DNA from: Vibrio hepatarius
GTDB lineage: Bacteria; Pseudomonadota; Gammaproteobacteria; Enterobacterales; Vibrionaceae
Direction of reading: 5' to 3'
DNA length: 64,000 bases
Assembly (NCBI RefSeq): GCF_001274785.1
Contig: NZ_LHPI01000001.1
Location: 1,021,878-1,085,877 of the forward strand
Positions 1-8,592 of the stretch are shown here, piece by piece (position 1 is the first letter of the stretch; each line of letters begins with the position of its first letter). Position numbers and translations under genes: made by a program. The notes beneath the pieces were generated by a model. It saw only the letters and a program-made list of their open reading frames with translations, searched no databases and had not been told where the DNA came from.

Positions 1-148
1 CAATTTGAACGCCTGTCCCGCCCCACTCACAACAATAAGACAGCAACAAATCCTGACAATTCGCCAGCCTGTACAAATTAATTCACGGGCAAGTTGTTAC
101 CTATGTGATTATTTTACGTACTACACTTCACTAACACGGAGGTAAGTT

Positions 149-880
149 ATGAAACTAGCACTGGCAATCGGTCTGACAATCGCAAGCAGTATGTCTCTGG
201 CCGGAGAGAATAAAATTTACAATGTAAATGGTAGTGAGTACGAGGGCTACTGGGCGAAAGTAAGTGACGACGCACCTTTGGTTGTCATCGTTCACGATTG
301 GGATGGTTTAACCGACTACGAAATGAAGCGTGCAAGTATGCTCAATGAAATGGGCTACAACGTGTTTGCGGTGGATATGTTCGGTAAGGACATCCGTCCC
401 GAAGAAGTCGACCATCGCCGCGCGCTGACAGGTGATTTGTACAAAGACAGAGAAAAAATGCGCGCATTAATGCAAGGTGGGTTGGACTACGCGTACTCGC
501 TCGCTGGTAAAAAAGGCAAAACCGTTGTGATGGGATACTGCTTTGGTGGCGCAGTTACACTAGAAGCCGCAAGAGCAGGCATGGTCGTTGATGGTTTTGC
601 GACTTTCCACGGCGGGTTACAAACACCTGAAGGGCAAAATTACCAAGCAGCAAAAGCACCAATCTTAGTGTTGCACGGCACTGCGGACTCGTCGGTCACA
701 ATGGACCACTTTGCAGGTTTGGCCAAAGAACTTGAAGAACAAAAAGCCAAACACGAAATGATTACTTACAGCGGCGCACCACACGCGTTTACCGTGTTTG
801 GTAGTGATCGTTATCGTGAAGATGCCGATAAGAAATCTTGGCAACGCTTTTCAGAGTTTCTCGCCACCAATACTCAGTAG
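149..880 (+). CDS. Secreted dienelactone hydrolase family protein
   Basis: An alpha/beta hydrolase of the dienelactone hydrolase type, 243 residues. The Cys-Asp-His triad typical of the family is visible: Cys131 in GYCFGG, Asp180 in HGTADSS and His212 in PHAF. Residues 1-18 form a short signal peptide ending SLA, so the enzyme probably acts in the periplasm. The start ATG has GGAGG nine bases upstream. The natural substrate cannot be read from sequence; many DLH-family enzymes are general esterases. It is a single-gene unit facing secF, with a shared terminator between them. Confidence 0.85.
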   Translation: MKLALAIGLTIASSMSLAGENKIYNVNGSEYEGYWAKVSDDAPLVVIVHDWDGLTDYEMKRASMLNEMGYNVFAVDMFGKDIRPEEVDHRRALTGDLYKDREKMRALMQGGLDYAYSLAGKKGKTVVMGYCFGGAVTLEAARAGMVVDGFATFHGGLQTPEGQNYQAAKAPILVLHGTADSSVTMDHFAGLAKELEEQKAKHEMITYSGAPHAFTVFGSDRYREDADKKSWQRFSEFLATNTQ

Positions 881-913
881 CACAGCCTACGTGATACCTT
901 ACAAACCATATCA

Positions 914-950
914 AAAGGGCTAGATACCTATCTAGCCCTTTGTTTTTCTT
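914..950. terminator. Bidirectional Rho-independent terminator
   Basis: An 11-bp perfect stem (914-924 with 931-941) with a 6-nt loop, followed by GTTTTTCTT on the plus strand and preceded by TTTTG on the other. It separates the convergent hydrolase and secF genes. Confidence 0.85.
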
Positions 951-963
951 ACTTAACGCTATA

Positions 964-1863
964 CTAAGGTGCAGAGTCTAACTCTACTGGTAGATAGTGT
1001 TTCGGCTCCAGTTTCAACCATTCTGGTAACACAGTACCAATCGAAATCGATGACCAAGTGCCTGACAAAATACCGATAAACATCGCAGTGGCGAACCCCT
1101 GCAACGCGCTTCCGCCCATAATCCAAAGCGCAGCAACGGTCAGTAACGTCGTTCCAGAGGTTACCATCGTACGCGAGAACGTCGCCAAGATAGCTTGATC
1201 GTTAATGGTTTTGGTATCTTCGGATGGTTTTGCGATTAACAGTTCGCGAATCCGGTCGGCAATAATAATCGAGTCATTAAGTGAATAGCCCAAAATCGCC
1301 AAAATTGCTGCGAACACCGTCAGGTTGAACTCCATTTGAGTTGCGGCAAAGAAACCCAGAACCAGAACTACGTCGTGGATTAATGCCAGCAACGAACCGC
1401 TTGCCAAACGCCACTCAAATCGAAAGCACAGATAACCAAGGATACATAGCATAGAGACAAGTAACGCCAAGCCACCTTGTTCAACTAAGTCTTGACCCAC
1501 TTGCGATCCAACCATGCTGTTGCTAACAATAGAGACCTGGTGAGACACCGCAGACAGTGACTGGCTTAAATTCACATCTGCGCCCTGCTCCGGAATTGGA
1601 TAGCGAATTACCCAACGACCTTCTTCATCCGAATGAGTCACCGTTGTGAACTCACCGAGTGTCGGTTGCAACTGCTCAAGTAACTGGTTATGAGTCACCG
1701 TGTCATCGACTTGAACTTCTGTCACCATACCGCCAGTGAAATCTAAGCCCATATTTAGACCGTTCATAGCGAACGAAATTAATGACACCACCATCAATGC
1801 GATAGAGACAAAGCTCGTGATATAGCGGATAGGACGAATGTTGCTTGTGAGATACTTAACCAT
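964..1863 (-). CDS. secF: Protein translocase subunit SecF (second paralogue, SecF2)
   Basis: SecF partners SecD in the inner membrane and uses an ion gradient to help pull exported proteins out of SecYEG. The 299-residue protein has the SecF layout: one N-terminal membrane helix, the GLDFTGG motif near residue 40, a periplasmic P4 domain, then five helices including the GYSLNDSIIIADRIRE region. The start lies two bases beyond the secD stop, so the two are translationally coupled. Vibrio species are known to carry a Na+-driven SecDF1 and a second SecDF2; linkage to vemP identifies this as the second set. Confidence 0.93.
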   Translation of the reverse strand: MVKYLTSNIRPIRYITSFVSIALMVVSLISFAMNGLNMGLDFTGGMVTEVQVDDTVTHNQLLEQLQPTLGEFTTVTHSDEEGRWVIRYPIPEQGADVNLSQSLSAVSHQVSIVSNSMVGSQVGQDLVEQGGLALLVSMLCILGYLCFRFEWRLASGSLLALIHDVVLVLGFFAATQMEFNLTVFAAILAILGYSLNDSIIIADRIRELLIAKPSEDTKTINDQAILATFSRTMVTSGTTLLTVAALWIMGGSALQGFATAMFIGILSGTWSSISIGTVLPEWLKLEPKHYLPVELDSAP

Positions 1864-1865
1864 GA

Positions 1866-3665
1866 TTACACCCTCACCTCGCGGCGACTATCACGTCCCC
1901 ACACTAAATTAATGATTGCTCGTGAAGCGAAAATGCCACTAAACATACTGGTCAACAGACCTAACCCAAGCGTTAACGCAAAGCCTTGAATCGGACCATT
2001 ACCAATCGAGTACAAAATGACTGCAGTGATCATGGTGGTGATGTTCGCGTCTAAAATCGTGCTTAATGCACTGCTAAAGCCCATATCAATCGCTTGAGCA
2101 AAAGTACGCCCTTCCGCCATCTTGTCTTTGATGCGTTCGAAGATCAGCACGTTGGTGTCCACCGCCATACCAACGGTTAATACCAGACCCGCGATCCCCG
2201 GCAGCGTCAGAACCGCACCCGGTAGCAATGCGATTAAGCCCAGCAGGCTAATGATGTTAATCACAAGCGCCGTGTTGGCTACCCAGCCCAGTCTTCGATA
2301 CCAAAGCGCCATAAACGTCAGCGTCATCGCCATACCCAAAGCTAACGCGGTAAAGCCGTTATGGATGTTCTCCGCCCCCAGTGAAGCGCCAATTGTGCGC
2401 TCTTCAACAATCGTTACTGGCGCGGTCAATGAACCTGCGCGCAATAACAACGCAAGGTTTTGTGCTTCATCCATGCTGCCTGCGCCTGTAATACGGAACT
2501 GACTGCCAAGTTGAGCTTGAATTGTCGCCACGCTGATCACGCGCTCGCTACGGACAGTTTCCCCTTTAGAGTTAGTGGTGTATTCGCTATAGACCGTCGC
2601 CATTGGCTTGCCGATGTGTTTGCCCGAGAATTCGCTCATCAACTTACCGCCAGCGTGGTCAAGCGAGATGTTCACCTCAGACATGCCCATTTTATCGACG
2701 CCTGCGCGCGCATTATTGATGTGTTCACCCGTTAGCACAGGTCGCTTCGCTAAAATCACGTCTCGACCGTCATTGTCTTTAAGCACGATGTCGCCGTAAC
2801 CAAGCCCGTCTGACGGCGATTTCGCCTCATGGAAAGCCAATGTAGCAGTCGCACCAATCACGTTCTTCGCGAGAGAAGGATCCTGTACACCCGGTAACTC
2901 AATGCGGATGCTGTGCTCACCCTGACGCTGAACTAGAGCTTCTGTGATGCCCAACTCTTCAATACGGTCACGCATGATCTTCAGGTTTTGCTTCACCGTA
3001 GCGGTTTGAAACTCGTTCTTATATTGCATTGACGGATTCACCGTGACGGTTTCAGTGCGGCGATGCACTTCCCAATCCGGATAGTTTTGGTTTAGGAAAC
3101 CAACGACTTTATTGAGTGCATCAACAGACTTGCTGCTGACTTTAAACCCTTGCTGCTCAAACTTCTCGACCTTCACTCCTCTTAAACGTTCAGAGCGGAG
3201 CATGTCGCGCAGTTCGTCGGTCAGGGTATTACGTTGCTCTTCAAACGCTTTATCGACATCGACGTTGAGTAGAAACTGCACACCGCCACGTAAGTCGAGG
3301 CCAAGTTTAATTGGCGAAAAACCCATGTCACCCAACCACTTAGGCGCGACAGACATGTACGAGAAGCTGATGCTGTCTTCTTCATTCATTACCTGGCTAA
3401 TCGCTTCTCGAGCATGGGTTTGTTGACTCTCAGAATCAAACACCAATGTTGTCTTATCACCTTGGCTGGAGATCTCAACAACAGGGATTTGCTTACTCTC
3501 AAGAAACTGGTTGAGTTTGATTGGGTCGTTCAAAACACTCGCACTCTGTGACGTTGTCACCTGTAGCGCAGGTTTTTCACCGTACCAAGTCGGAATGGCA
3601 CTGAGCAACAGCAACACAACTGTCACCACTAACACTAAATATTTCCACGCAGAGTAATGGTTCAT
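1866..3665 (-). CDS. secD: Protein translocase subunit SecD (SecD2, VemP-controlled)
   Basis: Large subunit of the SecDF export motor. It shows the N-terminal helix, the GLDLRGGVQFLL signature, a large periplasmic P1 domain and a C-terminal RND-like helix bundle with GMAVDTNVLIFERIKD. The start is uncertain. The frame is open to 3743 (625 residues), with further ATGs at 3707 and 3665. The 3665 start (599 residues, beginning MNHYSAWKYL) aligns best with the usual SecD N terminus and is given here, although none of the three has a strong Shine-Dalgarno. The upstream leader encodes VemP, and RNA pairing around the possible starts (see separate entry) fits induction when VemP stalls. Confidence 0.9.
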   Translation of the reverse strand: MNHYSAWKYLVLVVTVVLLLLSAIPTWYGEKPALQVTTSQSASVLNDPIKLNQFLESKQIPVVEISSQGDKTTLVFDSESQQTHAREAISQVMNEEDSISFSYMSVAPKWLGDMGFSPIKLGLDLRGGVQFLLNVDVDKAFEEQRNTLTDELRDMLRSERLRGVKVEKFEQQGFKVSSKSVDALNKVVGFLNQNYPDWEVHRRTETVTVNPSMQYKNEFQTATVKQNLKIMRDRIEELGITEALVQRQGEHSIRIELPGVQDPSLAKNVIGATATLAFHEAKSPSDGLGYGDIVLKDNDGRDVILAKRPVLTGEHINNARAGVDKMGMSEVNISLDHAGGKLMSEFSGKHIGKPMATVYSEYTTNSKGETVRSERVISVATIQAQLGSQFRITGAGSMDEAQNLALLLRAGSLTAPVTIVEERTIGASLGAENIHNGFTALALGMAMTLTFMALWYRRLGWVANTALVINIISLLGLIALLPGAVLTLPGIAGLVLTVGMAVDTNVLIFERIKDKMAEGRTFAQAIDMGFSSALSTILDANITTMITAVILYSIGNGPIQGFALTLGLGLLTSMFSGIFASRAIINLVWGRDSRREVRV

Positions 3666-3720
3666 CACCTTAGCTCGCTGCGTTTTATTGACACTTTTTC
3701 GCTTCATAAGCTTTGTTTTC

Positions 3721-3848
3721 AATCCGTATATGCTCTCGGCCATAACACCGAGACAGAAAAACTGACAGCACGACGAAACCTGAGCACAGGGTAAAAACCG
3801 ACTGCTCGCGTCATCTAGCTGAATTGGCGTTTTAAAAGATGCGGATTA
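3721..3848 (-). promoter_or_regulatory. Candidate vemP-secD attenuation structure
   Basis: On the minus-strand RNA, AAUCCG overlapping the vemP stop codon (3842-3847) can pair with CGGAUU at 3721-3726, just before the possible secD starts. Within this closed region a 6-bp hairpin (3734-3739 with 3748-3753) places the upstream-most ATG (3741-3743) in its loop. A ribosome stalled near VemP Gln156 would cover the left half of the long-range stem. This matches the known logic of VemP control, but the exact pairs are my reading and are unfolded by any program. Confidence 0.5.
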
Positions 3849-4322
3849 AGCGAATTGGCTGTTTAGCGCCACATAGAGCGCATTCGTGTCTTTCCAGCCG
3901 GCAATTCGGTGGTTGGGGGTAAAAGATGTGGATGCCCAATATTGATTGACCAATACCGGATGGCAATACAGTTTGTATGGTGGAAGCGAGCTTAGATTGA
4001 GCGGCGTTGAGTCCGCATCTGAGACTTCTCGGTCGTCTAAAGTACGCTGAGACAAGCTCCAACGCGTGGCATTGATAATCGCAACAACGCTTGCACTGTC
4101 GTCTGTACTGGAAACTGGTTGGGTTTGAGAGCTCTGCTCACTGCGCGATTGTTCAAATAACTGCTGGTACGCAGCGTCGCTTGACGGGGTTTGTGTTGAA
4201 TGAGGATTATCGAGTAAACGTCGAGCATCACTTTCGGCTTGCGCAAAATATGCAGCGGCCTGCGATGGCAAGACCATAGCAAGCAAAGAAAACCAAAACA
4301 GCTTAATGAGACGCTGAGTCAT
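3846..4322 (-). CDS. vemP: VemP, Vibrio export-monitoring arrest peptide
   Basis: A secreted regulatory nascent chain of 158 residues. It has a signal peptide (basic MTQRLIK, hydrophobic core, AAA end near residue 24), a low-complexity Ser/Gln/Asp middle, and the C-terminal arrest segment HRIAGWKDTNALYVALNSQ at residues 138-156. The best studied VemP, from V. alginolyticus, stalls its own ribosome with Gln156 at the same position and essentially the same motif (KETNAM in place of KDTNAL). When export is slow, as in low Na+, arrest persists and secDF2 translation is turned on. Gene order vemP-secD-secF is the same. The Shine-Dalgarno is weak. Confidence 0.93.
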   Translation of the reverse strand: MTQRLIKLFWFSLLAMVLPSQAAAYFAQAESDARRLLDNPHSTQTPSSDAAYQQLFEQSRSEQSSQTQPVSSTDDSASVVAIINATRWSLSQRTLDDREVSDADSTPLNLSSLPPYKLYCHPVLVNQYWASTSFTPNHRIAGWKDTNALYVALNSQFA

Positions 4323-4336
4323 TCATTCAACCAACA

Positions 4337-4375
4337 AAAAGAGACAAGCTGAATCATAAGTCCAAGCTTGTCTCT
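4337..4375 (-). terminator. Rho-independent terminator, minus strand
   Basis: An 11-bp perfect stem (4340-4350 with 4365-4375), loop of 14 nt, followed on the minus strand by a run of five T. It ends the transcript of the SH3-domain gene just before vemP, so vemP either has a promoter inside this short gap or depends on read-through. Confidence 0.75.
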
Positions 4376-4431
4376 CCACAACTAAATAAATCTAAAAGAT
4401 AACCTTTCATATTTGGTGAGAATAAAACCTC

Positions 4432-5100
4432 TTAACGATAGAAAATCTCACCGCTGCCGACGTCCAGATATACTTTGTTCGCTTGCTTCAAGCCACCACA
4501 GTAGACGAAATAGACATCACGATCTTTGAATGTGACCGAACGCATCCAACCTTTGGTTTCTTCAAAGTCGCTGGGGCGGCAGGTTTTCTCTTTCAAAAGC
4601 TGATCGGTCTTGGCGACAAACACATCAAAATAGCGTTTGAAGTCGTCCGATTTTTCAATATAACTGCTGACGGTTTCCATGCGCTCTTCTTTGCTGATGG
4701 TTGGCGGCACTTCCAAAAGCGCATCTAGAGGTACCCATTCTGCTACCTCTTCACCACCTTCTTCGTACACGTAGTAGCGCGAAACCCTGCCCCAACCGTC
4801 TTTCTTTTCGAACACGTGTAGCTTATCACCACGATAGAGCACACTTTCGATAAACGCATCTTTATCTGGCTTCTCTCTGACCCCCAGCCTTTGCGGACTT
4901 ACGTAATAGTCTGTGACGGGCGGTTTTGTCTCTTTAACTGGCTTTTTATCTTCTATCGATGGTTCTGGCATTTCGGTTGGCGTTTCTTGCTGAGCCAATA
5001 GCTCGGCCTCTTGCTGTGGTTTGAGATAAAAAATGTAATACCCACCACCTGCACATGCCAAACCCAGCAATAGTACGACTACCATAATTAACTTTTTCAT
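4432..5100 (-). CDS. Membrane-anchored SH3-domain protein
   Basis: 222 residues. An N-terminal hydrophobic helix (residues 5-27) with an Ala/Cys-Ala-Gly-Gly run anchors the protein; a Glu/Pro/Lys linker follows (about 32-62). Residues 65-130 read as a bacterial SH3 domain (YYVSPQRLGVREKP, then RGDKLHVFEKKDGWGRV and EWVPLDALLE). The C-terminal 80 residues are unrecognised and contain two Cys (CRPSDF, VYCGG). Such domains often bind peptidoglycan or periplasmic partners, but no function can be assigned. It is divergent from the next gene across a gap of under 60 bp. Confidence 0.75.
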   Translation of the reverse strand: MKKLIMVVVLLLGLACAGGGYYIFYLKPQQEAELLAQQETPTEMPEPSIEDKKPVKETKPPVTDYYVSPQRLGVREKPDKDAFIESVLYRGDKLHVFEKKDGWGRVSRYYVYEEGGEEVAEWVPLDALLEVPPTISKEERMETVSSYIEKSDDFKRYFDVFVAKTDQLLKEKTCRPSDFEETKGWMRSVTFKDRDVYFVYCGGLKQANKVYLDVGSGEIFYR

Positions 5101-5157
5101 TTCTGGTCAGTCTCTTTCCTATACTTAAACCATCCGAAACTATTGATTATTAAACTT

Positions 5158-5712
5158 ATGAGATGGCTTAGAGCCTTTATAACTATAACGGCCATATTGT
5201 CGATCACTTTACCTATTCCTGTTTTCGCCGCGCAATGTGACGAGAAGAGCTGGAATCAATCCCTCACTTTTCAAAAACGGGTGGACGCTTGGTATAACCA
5301 ACAAGCGACCAAATACAATGATTTTCTCAGCCTACACAAGCAACGTGTACTGTTGCACCAGCAATTCAGTGAACAAGAACTCCGCCGCTTCTGGCGCACT
5401 CAAAAGCGGATATTCATCAATACAATGAACGCGCAAATACAGGCCGCCAATGAGACGGTAAGCGAGCTTGATCAGCAAATTCATACTGTGTCTGACGGCG
5501 CTGATATTATTGACAAAGCCATTACGCGCTGGCGCTCAATCAACCAACAGTGTGAAAAGCAACAGCAATTTATCAACAGTGCCACCAGCTTAAACTACAT
5601 TCAGGCGAACCAAATTCTCAAGCTCGAGCAAGAGAAACTTGTCAGTAAGTTGAATCAGCTCAAACGTATTTATCAATACGAGGCGGATCTGCTCACGAAA
5701 ACTCAGCAATAG
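5158..5712 (+). CDS. Secreted helical protein of unknown function
   Basis: 184 residues from the ATG; an in-frame TTG at 5143 could add five. A signal peptide ends IPVFAA, followed by a mature protein that is nearly all helix and Gln/Lys/Glu rich with heptad-like spacing, suggesting a coiled coil. Two Cys (AAQCDE near the mature N terminus, QQCEKQ in the middle) could form a disulphide in the periplasm. I do not recognise the family. It is divergently paired with the SH3-domain gene, so the two may share regulation. Confidence 0.65.
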   Translation: MRWLRAFITITAILSITLPIPVFAAQCDEKSWNQSLTFQKRVDAWYNQQATKYNDFLSLHKQRVLLHQQFSEQELRRFWRTQKRIFINTMNAQIQAANETVSELDQQIHTVSDGADIIDKAITRWRSINQQCEKQQQFINSATSLNYIQANQILKLEQEKLVSKLNQLKRIYQYEADLLTKTQQ

Positions 5713-5788
5713 CGTCTTTCAGTTAACTTGTTATTCCAATGCATACAGCCTCATAATCAGCGCCTATTTGTTACCTTAGGTAAGATTT

Positions 5789-5807
5789 GATAACAATTAT
5801 CATTTGC
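5789..5807. promoter_or_regulatory. Possible Fur box
   Basis: The 19-mer GATAACAATTATCATTTGC matches 14 of 19 positions of the classical Fur consensus and includes the intact ATTATCATT core. It lies about 60 bp before the CHASE-GGDEF-EAL gene. Confidence 0.4.
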
Positions 5808-5865
5808 GAGCAATAGCCTTCATGCTTTAGTATTACATCACTATTAGTGATATTTATGTATACCC

Positions 5866-8190
5866 TTGAAATTCGCACTCTCTTTAAAAACGCTTTGTAC
5901 TATTTGGCTGGTGGGTATTGGTATCGCCGCCTATACCGTCTCTGCGATCTATAACCACGAAAACCAGCAATTCCACTCTCAACTAGAAACACGGTTATCC
6001 AATAAAATTCACGCGTTGAATCAATCGTTACAAAGTACCAAGCTACTTTTAGAGTCTACTCGAGCTTTTCTGATCCATAGCAATCAGCCAACGCAATATC
6101 AATTCGAGCAGTTTCTTGAAAACCGAACGGGCATGAACGCCAACGTGCAATCGATTCTCTGGGCTCCCGCGATCAGGAAAGACTCACTCGAAATATTCAA
6201 AGAGAAAGCTAAGCAACAAGGTTTCCTTGGCTATGATGTGTACCCACCTATCACAGACACCGACGATTCCGCGTTATTCAGTCAAATGACGTTGCCAGTG
6301 TTCTACCTGTCTTCTAGCTTCGAGGCGAGCAATTACCTAGGTTGGCGACTAGAATCTCGACCAACTAGCCGTCAAGCAATTGAGGATGCGTTAGCAAGCG
6401 GTCAGGCAAAAATCATTTTGTGCGAAGAAGACAACCAAATCGTTGCGCGCGTATTTCTGCCGATTGTCACCAACGATAAACAACTCGATGGCGTTGTGGT
6501 AGCGAATATCATCGTCCATGAGTTCTTTGGTTTCATTTGGCAAGAGCTGCTCAACTCGACCCATACCTTAATTCAAGTAGATAGCTTAGACAGCGAGCAA
6601 ATGTTATTTCGCTCTCACCTAAATACCGACCTCAATACCCACAGGTTTTATGAACAAGTTACCAGCGTATCGCGAGAAATTAGCGTACCTCTGGTTGACC
6701 GAAAATGGCGTGTGTCGATCACCGTGCTCAATACGTCTGCCAGTATCTGGTTGTACAGCGCTGGTGCGGTAGGCATGATTCTGTTGCTGACGTTATCTGT
6801 CACGCTGGCCACAAACTTTTACGCTACTCGCTTGTTCGTTTCCAATCGTATTATCGAAGAGAAAACCAAATCACTCGCAAGACAAGCGGTCACTGACGGA
6901 TTGACGAAAATGTACAACCGTTCGGCCTTAACCCATGAAATAAACTTGATGCTCGAACAGCTACGAGCAGGAGCAAGCAAAGGGTTCTCGATTCTGTTTA
7001 TCGACCTCGACCGATTTAAAGTGATTAACGATTCGCTTGGTCATTTACTCGGCGACCAAATTTTGATTGAAGTGGCTAAGCGTATTCAGGGTAACTGTCG
7101 CCGTGGAGACATGGGTTTTCGCTTTGGCGGTGATGAGTTCATTATCTACCTTCCTGAACTCACCGACCCTCAAGAGCTATCACAAATTTGCCAGCGCTAC
7201 AGTAAATTACTCAGCGAACCTTATACCATCAACCAGCAAGACTTCCACATCGCGGCCAGTATCGGCATTTCTATCGTGACCGATCCCAAGCAAGATTTGA
7301 CCACAATTCTGCGTGAGGCCGATACAGCGATGTACCAAGCGAAAAGTGCTTCGCACGAAAAAGTGGTCTTTTTCCACGATGAAATGTTCAAAAAAGCACA
7401 GATGCGTTTCCAACTGGAACAAGACTTAGCCGTCGCGATGGAGCTGCGTCAGCTTAACCTTGTTTACCAGCCGATTTATGACACCAGTAGTGAGCATGTC
7501 ACTGGCTTTGAGGCGCTGCTGCGTTGGAATCACCCAAGTCATGGATTTATTCCGCCTGATGTGTTCATCCCTATTGCAGAGGAAACCGGGCTGATCATCA
7601 AAATCGGTGACTGGGTAGCAAAAGAAACCTGCAAAACCATAGATCGCCATTGGGACTCTGGCGTAAATGGACCGCTGCGTTTTAACATTAACGTCTCGGC
7701 TAAACAGTTTGAATCCAACCATATTTACCACAGCTTAAAGGGCATATTGGCAAACTACGATTTTCCGCCAGAATGTCTCGGCGTAGAGATTACCGAATCG
7801 TTAATGCTTAGCCGCAGCAAATGCAGTAAAGAGAAACTATTGCAGCTTAAGCAACTTGGCATCGTGCTTTATCTGGATGACTTTGGTACGGGCTATTCAT
7901 CGCTGTCGGTACTGAAAGATTACCCTGTCGATATCGTCAAAGTGGACAGAAGTTTCGTCAATGGGCTCGCGCAAGGGGACGCAACCGGCGACAACTTGTG
8001 TTTAGCAATTATCAATATGGCGCATACGATTAAGATGAAAGTGGTCGCAGAGGGGGTGGAAACCTCAGAGCAATTAGCATTGCTCTCTTCGTTTGACTGT
8101 AACTACATTCAGGGCTATCTGAAATCTAAACCGATCACAGGCTGTAAACTGGAAACTTTCTTGTCCCCTCAAACAAGAAAAACGGCCTAA
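5866..8190 (+). CDS. CHASE-GGDEF-EAL cyclic-di-GMP enzyme
   Basis: A 774-residue inner-membrane protein. Helices at about 8-28 and 290-315 flank a periplasmic CHASE-like sensor domain (about 65-240). Then come a GGDEF domain with intact GGDEF at 421-425 and a product-inhibition RxxD site (RRGD) five residues before it, and an EAL domain with EAL at 549-551, the DDFGTG loop at 671-676 and AEGVE near the end. Both catalytic signatures look intact, so it could make and degrade c-di-GMP. The start is TTG; no in-frame ATG precedes the first membrane helix. The CHASE ligand is unknown. A possible Fur box lies upstream. Confidence 0.9.
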   Translation: MKFALSLKTLCTIWLVGIGIAAYTVSAIYNHENQQFHSQLETRLSNKIHALNQSLQSTKLLLESTRAFLIHSNQPTQYQFEQFLENRTGMNANVQSILWAPAIRKDSLEIFKEKAKQQGFLGYDVYPPITDTDDSALFSQMTLPVFYLSSSFEASNYLGWRLESRPTSRQAIEDALASGQAKIILCEEDNQIVARVFLPIVTNDKQLDGVVVANIIVHEFFGFIWQELLNSTHTLIQVDSLDSEQMLFRSHLNTDLNTHRFYEQVTSVSREISVPLVDRKWRVSITVLNTSASIWLYSAGAVGMILLLTLSVTLATNFYATRLFVSNRIIEEKTKSLARQAVTDGLTKMYNRSALTHEINLMLEQLRAGASKGFSILFIDLDRFKVINDSLGHLLGDQILIEVAKRIQGNCRRGDMGFRFGGDEFIIYLPELTDPQELSQICQRYSKLLSEPYTINQQDFHIAASIGISIVTDPKQDLTTILREADTAMYQAKSASHEKVVFFHDEMFKKAQMRFQLEQDLAVAMELRQLNLVYQPIYDTSSEHVTGFEALLRWNHPSHGFIPPDVFIPIAEETGLIIKIGDWVAKETCKTIDRHWDSGVNGPLRFNINVSAKQFESNHIYHSLKGILANYDFPPECLGVEITESLMLSRSKCSKEKLLQLKQLGIVLYLDDFGTGYSSLSVLKDYPVDIVKVDRSFVNGLAQGDATGDNLCLAIINMAHTIKMKVVAEGVETSEQLALLSSFDCNYIQGYLKSKPITGCKLETFLSPQTRKTA

Positions 8191-8265
8191 AACAAAATCT
8201 ATGCGGGAAAGAGTTTCAGGCCGTGGATTATTCTTAGTTACATTGGTTTTGAACAAATGAATCAG

Positions 8266-8592
8266 TTACAGTTTGTCGCACTTAGCCGCACAAATGAAAT
8301 CGTTTTGGTGGAGTCCTTTAATCGAATGGCTCCACCAAGTCACCGTGACTTTGCCCCATTCCAATAGAATAGACGGGTGATGGAATTCGTCTTCTGCCAA
8401 CTGAGAAATTTTATCGGCAAACGCCCATGCCTGTTTGTAGTTTTTGAACGTATACACTTTCTCAAGCTGCGGAATACCGTCTCGCTCCAGCATTTGCCAA
8501 CCGTCCAACTCCGTGAGTAAAAGTCTGCGCTCTTCTGCACCTAATGCAATTGCATCACCGCTGCACGATTCACAACGTAATTCATCAAGCAT
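8266..8592 (-). CDS. phhB: Pterin-4a-carbinolamine dehydratase
   Basis: Recycles the tetrahydropterin cofactor of phenylalanine hydroxylase by dehydrating 4a-hydroxytetrahydropterin. The 108 residues show the family motif FHHPSILLEWGKVTVTWWSH (active-site histidines) and the usual fold length. Its start overlaps the end of phhA by eight bases, so the two are co-translated. The N terminus contains a Cys pair (CESCSGD), seen in several proteobacterial members. Confidence 0.93.
   Translation of the reverse strand: MLDELRCESCSGDAIALGAEERRLLLTELDGWQMLERDGIPQLEKVYTFKNYKQAWAFADKISQLAEDEFHHPSILLEWGKVTVTWWSHSIKGLHQNDFICAAKCDKL

Noticed and set aside
1..148. Possible end of a gene at the left edge
   Set aside because: No open frame with coding features; treated as the upstream region of the hydrolase gene.
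8182..8224. Inverted repeat ACGGCCT/AGGCCGT between the CHASE-GGDEF-EAL gene and phhB
   Set aside because: 29-nt loop and no T tract, so not convincing as a terminator.
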